The position numbers were made by a program, and so were the translations under genes. Positions 1-9,941 of a stretch of DNA of 13,392 bases are shown piece after piece; positions within the stretch are counted from its first letter, which is position 1; each line of letters opens with the position of its first letter. Source of the DNA: Rhodocaloribacter sp964552015 (GTDB lineage Bacteria > Bacteroidota > Rhodothermia > Rhodothermales > ISCAR-4553); assembly GCA_964552015.1 (NCBI GenBank), contig CAZKFR010000087.1, forward strand, positions 1 to 13,392, read 5' to 3'. The notes beneath the pieces were generated by a model. It was not told where the DNA came from. It did not search any database and saw nothing but the letters and a program-made list of their open reading frames with translations.

Positions 1-480
<480 letters not shown>

Positions 481-497
481 AGAGCTTGACGTCGCAC

Positions 498-533
498 GTC
501 CTGGAGACCTTCGGGTCGTGGAACCGGCAGGAC
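498..533 (+). other. Hairpin in the 16S-tRNA spacer with a UUCG tetraloop
   Basis: An outer stem gtcctg (498-503) pairs with caggac (528-533). It encloses an inner hairpin gacc-ttcg-ggtc (506-517) closed by a stable UUCG tetraloop. It lies just 3' of the 16S end and is probably part of the pre-16S processing region, whose 5' partner would be upstream of the window. The rest of 481-608 shows no other recognisable element. Confidence 0.5.
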
Positions 534-608
534 TCGCTATGCATCCCGCTTATCAATGTTCTTTCTGTACTGGGTTGCGTCTTGCTGGTCGGGGCGCACC
601 ACCACTGA

Positions 609-682
<74 letters not shown>

Positions 683-692
683 CCTGTCAGGC

Positions 693-765
693 GGGGTTAT
701 AGCTCAGCTGGTAGAGCACCTGCTTTGCAAGCAGGGGGTCGCCGGTTCGAGTCCGGCTAACTCCA
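693..765 (+). tRNA. tRNA-Ala (anticodon TGC)
   Basis: The acceptor arms ggggtta (693-699) and taactcc (758-764) pair with one G-U, and the discriminator is A765. The anticodon stem cctgc/gcagg encloses the loop tttgcaa (724-730), giving anticodon TGC at 726-728. The T arm contains ggttcgagtcc. CCA is not encoded. It follows tRNA-Ile by 10 bases, the standard order in rRNA spacers. Confidence 0.97.
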
Positions 766-770
766 CTGAC

Positions 771-815
771 CCTTCTAAAGCCCCCTCCGCACGGGAGGGC
801 TCGCTTGCGAGAAGG
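771..815 (+). other. Three-way-junction-like structure after tRNA-Ala
   Basis: An outer stem ccttc (771-775) pairs with gaagg (811-815). It encloses two hairpins: a GC-rich one (cctccg pairing with cgggagg, about 784-799) and ctcgc-tt-gcgag (800-811, sharing one base with the outer stem). There is no T tract, so it is not a terminator. It lies between tRNA-Ala and the boxA-like site and could be a processing or folding element of the spacer. The function is inferred. Confidence 0.4.
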
Positions 816-820
816 GATCC

Positions 821-832
821 GGTTCTTTGACA
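821..832 (+). promoter_or_regulatory. boxA-like antitermination site upstream of 23S
   Basis: The sequence ggttctttgaca closely resembles the rRNA boxA core (E. coli TGCTCTTTAACA), which binds NusB/NusE as RNA and keeps polymerase from terminating early. Its place, between the last spacer tRNA and the 23S gene, is where E. coli carries a second boxA. It overlaps the start of the pre-23S processing stalk (829 onward). Confidence 0.55.
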
Positions 833-990
833 TGATGAATGTTCCGTAGCGCAATGCACGTTGTGGGTGTCCTCGTGACACGCGCAATGCGCAATGCAAC
901 TGTATCATCGAGGCGAACGAGCGCCTGGTAACCTAGTGTTACCGGTGATCCTATGATCACGGCGGAAGCCTGAAGTTAGTAAAACGGAAG

Positions 991-991
<1 letters not shown>
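829..991 (+). repeat. 5' arm of the pre-23S processing stalk
   Basis: This segment pairs with 3934-4032 downstream of 23S, bringing the two ends of the pre-23S together. Bases 842-857 match 4004-4019 perfectly, and 829-857 pairs with 4004-4032 with one mismatch and one G-U. Further in, gtatcat (902-908) pairs with 3980-3986 and gagcgcc (919-925) with 3964-3970. Then gcggaag (962-968) pairs with 3956-3962, gtaaaac (979-985) with 3940-3946, and gaagg (987-991) with 3934-3938. Such stalks are substrates of RNase III in bacteria. Local hairpins at 867-881, 927-943 and 945-960 branch from it. Confidence 0.8.
927..960 (+). other. Two tandem side hairpins on the 23S stalk
   Basis: Two perfect hairpins sit next to each other: ggtaac-ctagt-gttacc (927-943) and gtgatc-ctat-gatcac (945-960). 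They occupy exactly the gap between two segments of the long stalk (902-926 and 962-991), whose partners on the 3' side (3963-3986 and 3934-3962) are contiguous. They should therefore stick out as side branches of the stalk. Confidence 0.55.
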
Positions 992-3933
<2,942 letters not shown>

Positions 3934-3935
<2 letters not shown>

Positions 3936-4032
3936 TTCAGTTTTACCTGCTTCACCTTCCGCTGGCGCTCGTCGCCCGCATGATACATCGCACCGCGCAC
4001 CGCGCATTGCGCTACGGAACGTTCCTCATGTC
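3934..4032 (+). repeat. 3' arm of the pre-23S processing stalk
   Basis: This is the downstream partner of the arm at 829-991. The best block, 4004-4032, pairs with 829-857 over 29 positions with one mismatch and one G-U. Other blocks pair as listed for the 5' arm. It also holds a heptamer-like series gcaccgc, gcaccgc, gcattgc at 3990-4010. The arm fills nearly the whole 23S-5S spacer and ends about 9 bases before the 5S. Confidence 0.8.
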
Positions 4033-4040
4033 ACCCCTTT

Positions 4041-4157
<117 letters not shown>

Positions 4158-4167
4158 TTTTTCCTTC

Positions 4168-4210
4168 GAGAAGCCCTGTCGTCGTCTGACGGCAGGGCTT
4201 CTCTGCTTTA
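4168..4210 (+). terminator. rRNA operon terminator hairpin
   Basis: The stem gagaagccctgtcgtc (4168-4183) pairs with gacggcagggcttctc (4188-4203) around the loop gtct: 16 bp with a single G-U. A short T-containing tail (tgctttat) follows. Its position, 10 bases after the 5S, fits an intrinsic terminator of the operon. The U tract is weak, so it may work together with another factor. Confidence 0.8.
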
Positions 4211-4250
4211 TGGCCCACATGCTTGCAAGCCGCATCCCGGAGCAGTGAGC

Positions 4251-4286
4251 GGGCCGGGTAGCCCTGTGGCCAAGACCACCCGGCCC
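4251..4286. terminator. Possible terminator hairpin after the secreted-protein gene
   Basis: The 9-bp GC-rich stem gggccgggt (4251-4259) pairs with acccggccc (4278-4286). It lies 18 bp beyond the stop of the minus-strand gene at 4304. There is no T tract on either strand, so intrinsic termination is only suggested. It may instead be a 3' stabilising hairpin. Confidence 0.35.
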
Positions 4287-4303
4287 CGCACACACGCGGC
4301 TCG

Positions 4304-6253
4304 TTAACGAGCCAGGATCACACGCCCCGTCCGGACCTTGTCGCCGGCCTGTACGCGGTACAGGTAAAGCCCGCTGGGCAAGTTCCCGGCCTGCCAGCGG
4401 ATCTGGTGCGTGCCGGCCACACGCCGCTCGTCCAGCAACTGCGCTACCTGGCGGCCCAGGACGTCGTACACCGCGATCATCACATGTGCGTCAGCCGGGA
4501 GCGTGAAACGCAGCGCCGTGGACGTATTGAACGGGTTCGGGTAGGACCCGACGTCGAAGGAAGCCGGAAGGTCGGTGCCGGGCTGGGTGTGCCGTGTTGT
4601 GGCGACAGGACTATCAATGTAGAGGTCGTCGACGAGGAAGAGGTTGTACGGGTTCGAGGTGCTCTTGAGGGTGACGGTATGAATGGGGGTGTCGCCTGCC
4701 GTGAGCTGCAGGCGCGTCATCCAGGCGCCGTTGTGGCGGACGGTGCCCATCGCCTCATCCACGATGACGGTGTCCCCGGCGGTGGACGTGCCCAGGCCGC
4801 GCAGGAGCACGTCGGTCGTGGTGCCGATGCCTGGCACGGTGCCGGTGACGGACAGAGCCACCTCGGTCTGCGGCCTGGCGAAGGTGATCACGAGCGAGTC
4901 CCGCGTAAAGTCCGTGACGTAGGGCGGGGTCACGACGTTGTGCGGCGAGCGTGAGCGGAGGCAGGCCGCGTCGTTGTAGTCGCACTCCAGCACGAGCACG
5001 CCGCGGGGGAACGAGATGCCCGTGGCCGCGAGGTACTGGTCGGTGAGCGTTTCTCCGTCGGCCAGGTCGTCGAAGGTCAGCGTGGCGCGCGTATCGCCGG
5101 GGCTGGGTTCCTGCCCGAAGACGGCCATGACGAAGAAGCGGGCATCCGCATCGGCCCCGTCCTTGTCGGTGCAGGCAACAAAAACGCGGAGGTCGGTGCC
5201 ATTGACGGATCCCCAGGCCGAGACCTGGCAGGCTTTGTCTTCCTGGCCCGATACCTGCACGTTCCCCCCGACGCCAAGCGAGAGGCCCGGAAAGACGACG
5301 GCGTAGCGCCCCGTGGCTTGCCGTGTGACGACAGGCTGTCCGCCGGGGCTGTTGCCCTGAGCGACGGTGTACGGGCTGGTCTCCGTGGATTGGTCGGCAT
5401 AGGCGTAGCCGTGCGTGCCGATCAGCGCACCCGGGGCCAGCGCGAGCAGCGTGAACCGGGCGTCCACGGTGGCTCCGCTGGTGTCATAGCAAAGCACCCA
5501 GAACGTGAGATCCCGGCCGTCGTCTGCGGCGACGCCGTCCGTGCTCCGGTAGCCGCCCGTACTCTGGCAGATGGCCTTTGCGTCCGAACCGTAGGCCGAT
5601 ACCTGCGCGTGAAAGCCCCCCAGGGGCAGCGATGCATCGCCCCGTTCGTACAGGTTCCTGAACGTCACCGTGTAGGTTCCCCGCGCCGTACGTGTGATCG
5701 TTATACTGCTGCTTCCGGCATTGTAGGCGTATGCTCTGGCTGGCGTGTACGCGTCAGAGGCGGTAGCAGCGTTCGCCCAGACGTAGGCGAGGGCGCCCGG
5801 GTTGAGGCCCGGTTCCAGCACGAGGAGGCTGAAGCGGCTGTCCTTCGCCGTGCCGGTGTGGTCGTTACAGTCTACATAGACATTCAGGCTCGATCCGTCC
5901 AGCGTCCAGAACGCGGGATGGCACCGTATGGCCGGGTTACCATAGGCGGTCACCTGCACGTGGCCGCCGGCGCCGCCCTCGTACAGGTCGGATGATGCCC
6001 CGATTCGTTCCCGGAAACGGTCACCCAGACCGGCAAATTGCACCACGTAACGGCCCGCCGAGGTGCGGGTGATGGTGACGTCCCCGTCCGGGTTGAAGGT
6101 GTATGCGGTTGACGGCGTATAGGAATCGGCCGTCGGCCTGTCGGCCCAGGTGTAGGCGATGACGGTGCCGGAGCCCTCCTCGGGTGTGCTCTGTGCCAGA
6201 GCCGGCACGGCGGTCAAGAGGACGAGGGCGAGAAGATGGAAACGAAGTAACAT
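4304..6253 (-). CDS. Secreted repeat protein with type IX secretion (Por) C-terminal sorting domain
   Basis: A 649-residue extracellular protein of unknown function. Residues 1-20 form a signal peptide with a hydrophobic core and an ALA|Q cleavage site. Three related repeats follow (about 28-150, 151-277, 278-380). Each has a Y-W/Y-A...YT opening, an ITRT/VTRQ-x-x-G-x-Y strand, a VQV/AQV-x-AYG-like strand and a closing D-x-RF block. Each also has one cysteine pair (111/129, 229/255, 342/361) that could form a disulfide. Residues 388-548 form a beta-rich domain opening with LTFDDLADG and closing with LFLVDDLYIDS, like many bacterial surface carbohydrate-binding-type folds. Residues 567-649 are a type A T9SS sorting domain (SYPNPFN, YDVLGRQV, LPSGLYLYR, end GRVILAR), which is removed on export. 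No catalytic motif was recognised. The ATG at 6253 is chosen because the signal peptide begins there. The gene stands alone, convergent with the rRNA operon. Confidence 0.9.
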   Translation of the reverse strand: MLLRFHLLALVLLTAVPALAQSTPEEGSGTVIAYTWADRPTADSYTPSTAYTFNPDGDVTITRTSAGRYVVQFAGLGDRFRERIGASSDLYEGGAGGHVQVTAYGNPAIRCHPAFWTLDGSSLNVYVDCNDHTGTAKDSRFSLLVLEPGLNPGALAYVWANAATASDAYTPARAYAYNAGSSSITITRTARGTYTVTFRNLYERGDASLPLGGFHAQVSAYGSDAKAICQSTGGYRSTDGVAADDGRDLTFWVLCYDTSGATVDARFTLLALAPGALIGTHGYAYADQSTETSPYTVAQGNSPGGQPVVTRQATGRYAVVFPGLSLGVGGNVQVSGQEDKACQVSAWGSVNGTDLRVFVACTDKDGADADARFFVMAVFGQEPSPGDTRATLTFDDLADGETLTDQYLAATGISFPRGVLVLECDYNDAACLRSRSPHNVVTPPYVTDFTRDSLVITFARPQTEVALSVTGTVPGIGTTTDVLLRGLGTSTAGDTVIVDEAMGTVRHNGAWMTRLQLTAGDTPIHTVTLKSTSNPYNLFLVDDLYIDSPVATTRHTQPGTDLPASFDVGSYPNPFNTSTALRFTLPADAHVMIAVYDVLGRQVAQLLDERRVAGTHQIRWQAGNLPSGLYLYRVQAGDKVRTGRVILAR

Positions 6254-6320
6254 GGTAATAGCGAAAGATGGTGTAAGGAGATACGATGCCCGCTACCTGT
6301 AAGGCACAAAAAGAGGGCAG

Positions 6321-6342
6321 ATGACGTCATGCCGGGCGGCAT
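6321..6342. promoter_or_regulatory. Overlapping palindromes in the divergent promoter region
   Basis: The perfect 10-bp palindrome atgacgtcat (6321-6330) overlaps a second inverted repeat atgcc-gggc-ggcat (6329-6342). Both lie in the 229-bp gap between the divergent secreted-protein gene and the sigma gene. This is a plausible operator for a dimeric regulator or a small hairpin in the 5' leader of the minus-strand gene. No regulator can be named. Confidence 0.35.
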
Positions 6343-6395
6343 TGTCCGATAGTGCGTTCTGGCGGCTCCTGACCGGGTTCGTTCTCTCGAGCCTG

Positions 6396-6425
6396 TTGCA
6401 CCAACCCCGGGTGCTTTCGTATGAT
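6396..6425 (+). promoter_or_regulatory. Candidate housekeeping promoter for the sigma-kinase unit
   Basis: TTGCAC (6396-6401) and TATGAT (6420-6425) are separated by 18 bp, close to the general bacterial -35/-10 consensus. The predicted start near 6432 would give a leader of about 50 nt before the ATG at 6483. Bacteroidota often use a different -33/-7 motif, so this remains a sequence match only. Confidence 0.45.
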
Positions 6426-6482
6426 GAGATCTCCTGCAGCCTGCGTGTCGATGTGTGATCTCGTTGCCGTACCCTCGCCTCC

Positions 6483-7049
6483 ATGCCTGAACAGGAGACC
6501 GTAACACGCTTGCTGCACGACCTGCGGGATGGTCGGCAGGATGCTTTCCACGAACTGCTGCCGCAGGTCTATGGCGAATTGCGCCGGATCGCGCGGGGAT
6601 ACCTGCGCCACGAGCGGGCCGGGCATACCTTCCACACCACCGACCTCGTCCACGAAGCCTTCTTCAAGCTGGTCGACCTGAACCGGGTCGACTGGGTGGA
6701 CCGGGCGCATTTTTTCGCCGTGGCGTCCCGGGCCATGCGGCAGGTGCTCGTCAGCCACGCCCGGCGGCAGCAGGCCGCCAAACGCGGCGGCGGGGCACCG
6801 GTGGTCACCCTCACCGACGTGCCGGGCGGGGAGACGTTCGCGCAGCATCTGGAGGACCTGCTCGCGCTCGATGCGGCACTGGAGCAACTCCAGGCCCTCA
6901 ACCCCCGGCACGTCCGCGTCGTCGAGTGCCGCTTCTTCGCCGGGCTGACGGTCGAAGAAACCGCGGCCGCGCTGGACATCTCGCCCGTGACCGTTGCCCG
7001 CGACTGGCGGATGGCGCGGGCCTGGCTGAAAGACTACCTGGGCCGCTGA
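6483..7049 (+). CDS. ECF-type RNA polymerase sigma factor, protein-kinase-associated family
   Basis: A 188-residue sigma factor of the ECF kind (family resembling Pfam Sigma70_ECF / TIGR02999, ECF43-like). Region 2 covers about residues 8-98: a GEL/RRIARGYLR helix, then the 2.2 segment H51-T-T-D-L-V-H-E58, then the F/RAHFFAVASRAMRQVLV block typical of this family. Region 4 covers about 125-185, with the helix-turn-helix GLTVEETAAALDISPVTVARDW (residues 154-175). The usual acidic DxED start of region 2.2 is replaced by H-T-T-D, leaving D54 and E58. No anti-sigma gene is adjacent; instead a transmembrane Ser/Thr kinase begins 29 bp downstream, so the two are probably cotranscribed. The start is the ATG at 6483, which gives a normal family N terminus; no Shine-Dalgarno sequence is visible. 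Confidence 0.92.
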   Translation: MPEQETVTRLLHDLRDGRQDAFHELLPQVYGELRRIARGYLRHERAGHTFHTTDLVHEAFFKLVDLNRVDWVDRAHFFAVASRAMRQVLVSHARRQQAAKRGGGAPVVTLTDVPGGETFAQHLEDLLALDAALEQLQALNPRHVRVVECRFFAGLTVEETAAALDISPVTVARDWRMARAWLKDYLGR

Positions 7050-7078
7050 GCCGTGCCGGGCTCTTCGGATCGACGACT

Positions 7079-9868
7079 ATGGATGCCAACCGCTTTGATC
7101 GTTTGCAGGCCCTCTTCCACGAGGCGCTGGAGCAGCCGCCCGAGGTGCGGGCTGCGTTCCTCGATGCCGCCTGCGCCGGTGACCCGGATCTGCGTGCCGC
7201 CGTCGAGCGCCTGCTCGCCGCCGATGCCGCCCCCGATCCCTGGTTCGACGCGCCGCCGGACGTCGCCCCCGATCCGCCGGACGGGTCGACCTGGGTGGGG
7301 CGCACCGTCGGGCCCTACCGGATCGAGAAGCTGCTGGGGCAGGGCGGCATGGGGGCCGTCTACCTGGCGCGGCGGGAGGACGTCGGGCTGGTGGTGGCGC
7401 TGAAGCTCGTCCGGGGCGACCTGGCGGCACCGGGACACCGGGAACGGCTCCTGCGCGAGCGCCGCGTCCTGGCCCGCCTGCACCACCCCCACATCGCCCG
7501 CCTCTACGACGCCGGCGTGGCGGACGACGGCACCCCCTACTTTGCGATGGAATACGTCGACGGGGAAGATCTGACGACGTACTGCGACCGCCGGCGGCTC
7601 TCGGTGGAGGAGCGGCTGGCCCTGTTCGAGGCCGCCGGCCGCGCCGTCCAGCACGCCCACGCCCACTTCATCGTCCATCGCGACCTCAAGCCTTCCAACA
7701 TCCTCGTGGCCGACGGGCCCGACGGCCGGCCGGTGCTGAAGTTGCTCGACTTCGGCATCGCCCGTGTGCTGGCCGAGGATGACGCCGACAGCGAGCCGAC
7801 GCTGACGGCTACCGGGGCCCGGATGCTGACACCGGCCTATGCCGCCCCCGAGCAGATCGAGGGCACGGGAGTGACGGCCGCTACGGATGTCTATGCCCTC
7901 GGCGTGGTCCTCTACGAGTTGCTCACCGGGCGGCGGCCCTACGAGGTCAGCGGCCCGGCGGGGCTCTCGGCGGTGCTGACGCAGCCGCCGAAGAAGCCGA
8001 GCACCGTCGTCACCACCGGCACGACGACGGCCACCGTGGCCGCCGCCCGCCGCGCCACGCCCGAGCGCCTGCAGCGTCGCCTGGCGGGCGACCTCGACGT
8101 GATCTGCCTCAAGGCGCTGGCGAAAGAACCCGAGCGACGCTATGCCTCGGCCGAGGCGTTCGTCGAAGACATCCGCCGCCACCTGGCGGGTCTGCCCGTG
8201 CAGGCCCGTCCGGATACGGCCGCCTATCGGGTCCGGAAGTTCGTGCAGCGCCATCGCCTCGGGGTGGGCGTCACAGCCGTGTTTCTCGCCGTGCTCACCG
8301 CCGTGGTGACGCTGTACACCCTGCGGCTTCAGGCCGAGCGCGAGGCCACCGCCCGCGAGGCGGCCCGATCCGCTCAGGTGACGGCGTTCCTCATCGACCT
8401 CTTCCGGGAGGCCGATCCGCATCAGGCGCTCGGCGATACGCTCGATGCCTACGAGATCCTGGCGCGTGGCGTCGAGCGGCTGCGCGCCGGAGAGATGGCG
8501 GACGATCCGGCCACCCGGGCCTCCATCGAAGACGCCGTCAGCCAGATCTACCTGCGCCTCGGTCGCTTCGACGTGGCCGAGACGCTGGCCGAGGAGGCCT
8601 TGCGAACCCGGCAGGCCCTCTACGGCCGCCTCCATCCGGACGTCGCCGCCTCGCTGGCGCGCCTGGCCGAGGTCAGGCAGCGCCGGGCCGCCCTGCCCGA
8701 GGCCGATTCGCTGCTGCGCGAAGCCCTTGCGATCACCGAGGCCACGCGCGGGCGGCGGCACCCGGACTGGGTCGCGTACGCGAACACGCGAGGCCAGGTG
8801 CTGCGAGAGCAGGGACGGTACGACGAGGCCGAGGCCGTCCTGCGGGAGGCCCTGGCGACGGGCCTGGCCGTGCACGGCCGCTTCCACGAGGCCGTGGCCT
8901 TCAGCTACGACGAACTCGCGCGGGTGCTCAAGGAGCGGGGCGACTACGAGGCCGCGCTGTCGCTGAACGCGGAGGCCCTCGCCATCGCCGACGAGGTGTT
9001 CGGCCCCGGCCACCTGGAGCGGGCCGTCTATCTGAACAACCGGGGCAGCCTCTACTTCGGCATGGGGCAGGATTCCCTCGCCGAACTCTTTCACCGGCAG
9101 GCGCTGGCGGTGTACCGGGACGTGCTGGGCGAGGAGCATCCCAACGTGGCCATCGCCTACACCAACGTGGCGGCCGCCTTGCAGAACCAGGGCCGCCTCG
9201 AAGAAGCCATCGACCTGTATCGCAACGCGCTGGCCATCCTGCGCAAGGTGCACCGCGGCCCGCATACCACGGTGGCGTCGGTGCTCTACAACCTCGGCAA
9301 CGCCCTGCGGGCCGTCGGGCGGACGGCCGAGGCCGAACCCGTCTTCCGGGAGGTGCTCGCCATCGACCGGGCGCTGCTGGGGGAGCAGCACGTGAACGTC
9401 GGGCTCGATCTGCACGTGCTGGCTGGCGTGCTGCGCGAGCAGGGGGACTATGCCGCCGCGCTGCCGGTGCATCGGCAGGCGCTGGCGGTGCTGGAGGCGG
9501 CGCTGCCGGCGGGCCATCGCCAGGTCGGCCATGCCCGGACGGGCTACGGCATCACGCTGCTGCTCAGCGGCGATGCGGCCGCCGCCGAGCAGGAACTGCG
9601 GCGCGGGGTGGCCACGCTGGAGGCCGCCTATGAGGCCGGCCACTGGTCGCTGGCGGAGGCGCGGGGATGGCTCGGCGCCTGCCTGACGCAGCGGGGCGCT
9701 CTGGACGAGGCCGAGGCGCTGCTCACCGTCGCCTATGAGCACCTCCGCGAGGCTCGCGGCGCGGACGATCGCTACACCCGCCAGGTGGCCGGGCACCTGG
9801 CCACGCTCTACGACGCCCTCGGTCAGGCCCGCCAGGCCGCCACCTACCGCGCCGCCGCCGGCGGCTAG
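7079..9868 (+). CDS. Transmembrane Ser/Thr protein kinase with C-terminal TPR array (sigma-linked)
   Basis: A 929-residue Hanks-type kinase. Residues 1-50 are a helical pre-kinase segment (C32-x-x-DPDLR). The kinase domain spans about 80-372: glycine loop G87-QGGMG, catalytic K109 with helix-C E127, H200-R-D-L-K-P-S-N207, D224-F-G, and A256-P-E. All catalytic residues are present. A basic stretch (YRVRKFVQRHR) precedes one membrane helix at about 394-415. The rest (about 440-920) is roughly ten 42-residue tetratricopeptide repeats of the kinesin-light-chain type with recurring G-x-x-HP turns. Basic residues before the helix suggest an inside kinase and an outside TPR sensor. The start at 7079 was chosen over an upstream in-frame ATG at 6926, which lies inside the sigma gene; it aligns with the N terminus of the paralogue at 9942-12983. 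The likely substrate is the sigma factor encoded just upstream. Confidence 0.93.
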   Translation: MDANRFDRLQALFHEALEQPPEVRAAFLDAACAGDPDLRAAVERLLAADAAPDPWFDAPPDVAPDPPDGSTWVGRTVGPYRIEKLLGQGGMGAVYLARREDVGLVVALKLVRGDLAAPGHRERLLRERRVLARLHHPHIARLYDAGVADDGTPYFAMEYVDGEDLTTYCDRRRLSVEERLALFEAAGRAVQHAHAHFIVHRDLKPSNILVADGPDGRPVLKLLDFGIARVLAEDDADSEPTLTATGARMLTPAYAAPEQIEGTGVTAATDVYALGVVLYELLTGRRPYEVSGPAGLSAVLTQPPKKPSTVVTTGTTTATVAAARRATPERLQRRLAGDLDVICLKALAKEPERRYASAEAFVEDIRRHLAGLPVQARPDTAAYRVRKFVQRHRLGVGVTAVFLAVLTAVVTLYTLRLQAEREATAREAARSAQVTAFLIDLFREADPHQALGDTLDAYEILARGVERLRAGEMADDPATRASIEDAVSQIYLRLGRFDVAETLAEEALRTRQALYGRLHPDVAASLARLAEVRQRRAALPEADSLLREALAITEATRGRRHPDWVAYANTRGQVLREQGRYDEAEAVLREALATGLAVHGRFHEAVAFSYDELARVLKERGDYEAALSLNAEALAIADEVFGPGHLERAVYLNNRGSLYFGMGQDSLAELFHRQALAVYRDVLGEEHPNVAIAYTNVAAALQNQGRLEEAIDLYRNALAILRKVHRGPHTTVASVLYNLGNALRAVGRTAEAEPVFREVLAIDRALLGEQHVNVGLDLHVLAGVLREQGDYAAALPVHRQALAVLEAALPAGHRQVGHARTGYGITLLLSGDAAAAEQELRRGVATLEAAYEAGHWSLAEARGWLGACLTQRGALDEAEALLTVAYEHLREARGADDRYTRQVAGHLATLYDALGQARQAATYRAAAGG

Positions 9869-9901
9869 CCCGCACGGCCGCGTACCGGCTAGCGGGGCTT
9901 T
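9867..9901 (+). terminator. Weak terminator-like hairpin between convergent kinase genes
   Basis: The stem agcccgc (9867-9873) pairs with gcggggct (9892-9899, one bulge) and is followed by only a few T residues. It overlaps the stop codon of the upstream kinase. The rest of the 73-bp gap to the convergent gene shows no better hairpin. Termination here is tentative. Confidence 0.25.
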
Positions 9902-9941
9902 GATGTCGTGCCTGTAGAACCATCTCGTCTCATACCAGGCG

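Noticed and set aside
783..799. GC-rich hairpin after tRNA-Ala as an intrinsic terminator
   Set aside because: There is no T tract and it lies inside the rRNA operon before 23S; it is better explained as spacer structure.
4406..5995. Plus-strand open frames opposite the secreted-protein gene
   Set aside because: The minus-strand protein has a signal peptide, repeats and a T9SS tail. The opposite frames have no domain and follow the third-position GC pattern.
6926..7078. An in-frame upstream extension of the first kinase (51 extra residues)
   Set aside because: The extension lies inside the sigma gene and has an arginine-rich, unstructured composition. The ATG at 7079 aligns with the start of the paralogue.
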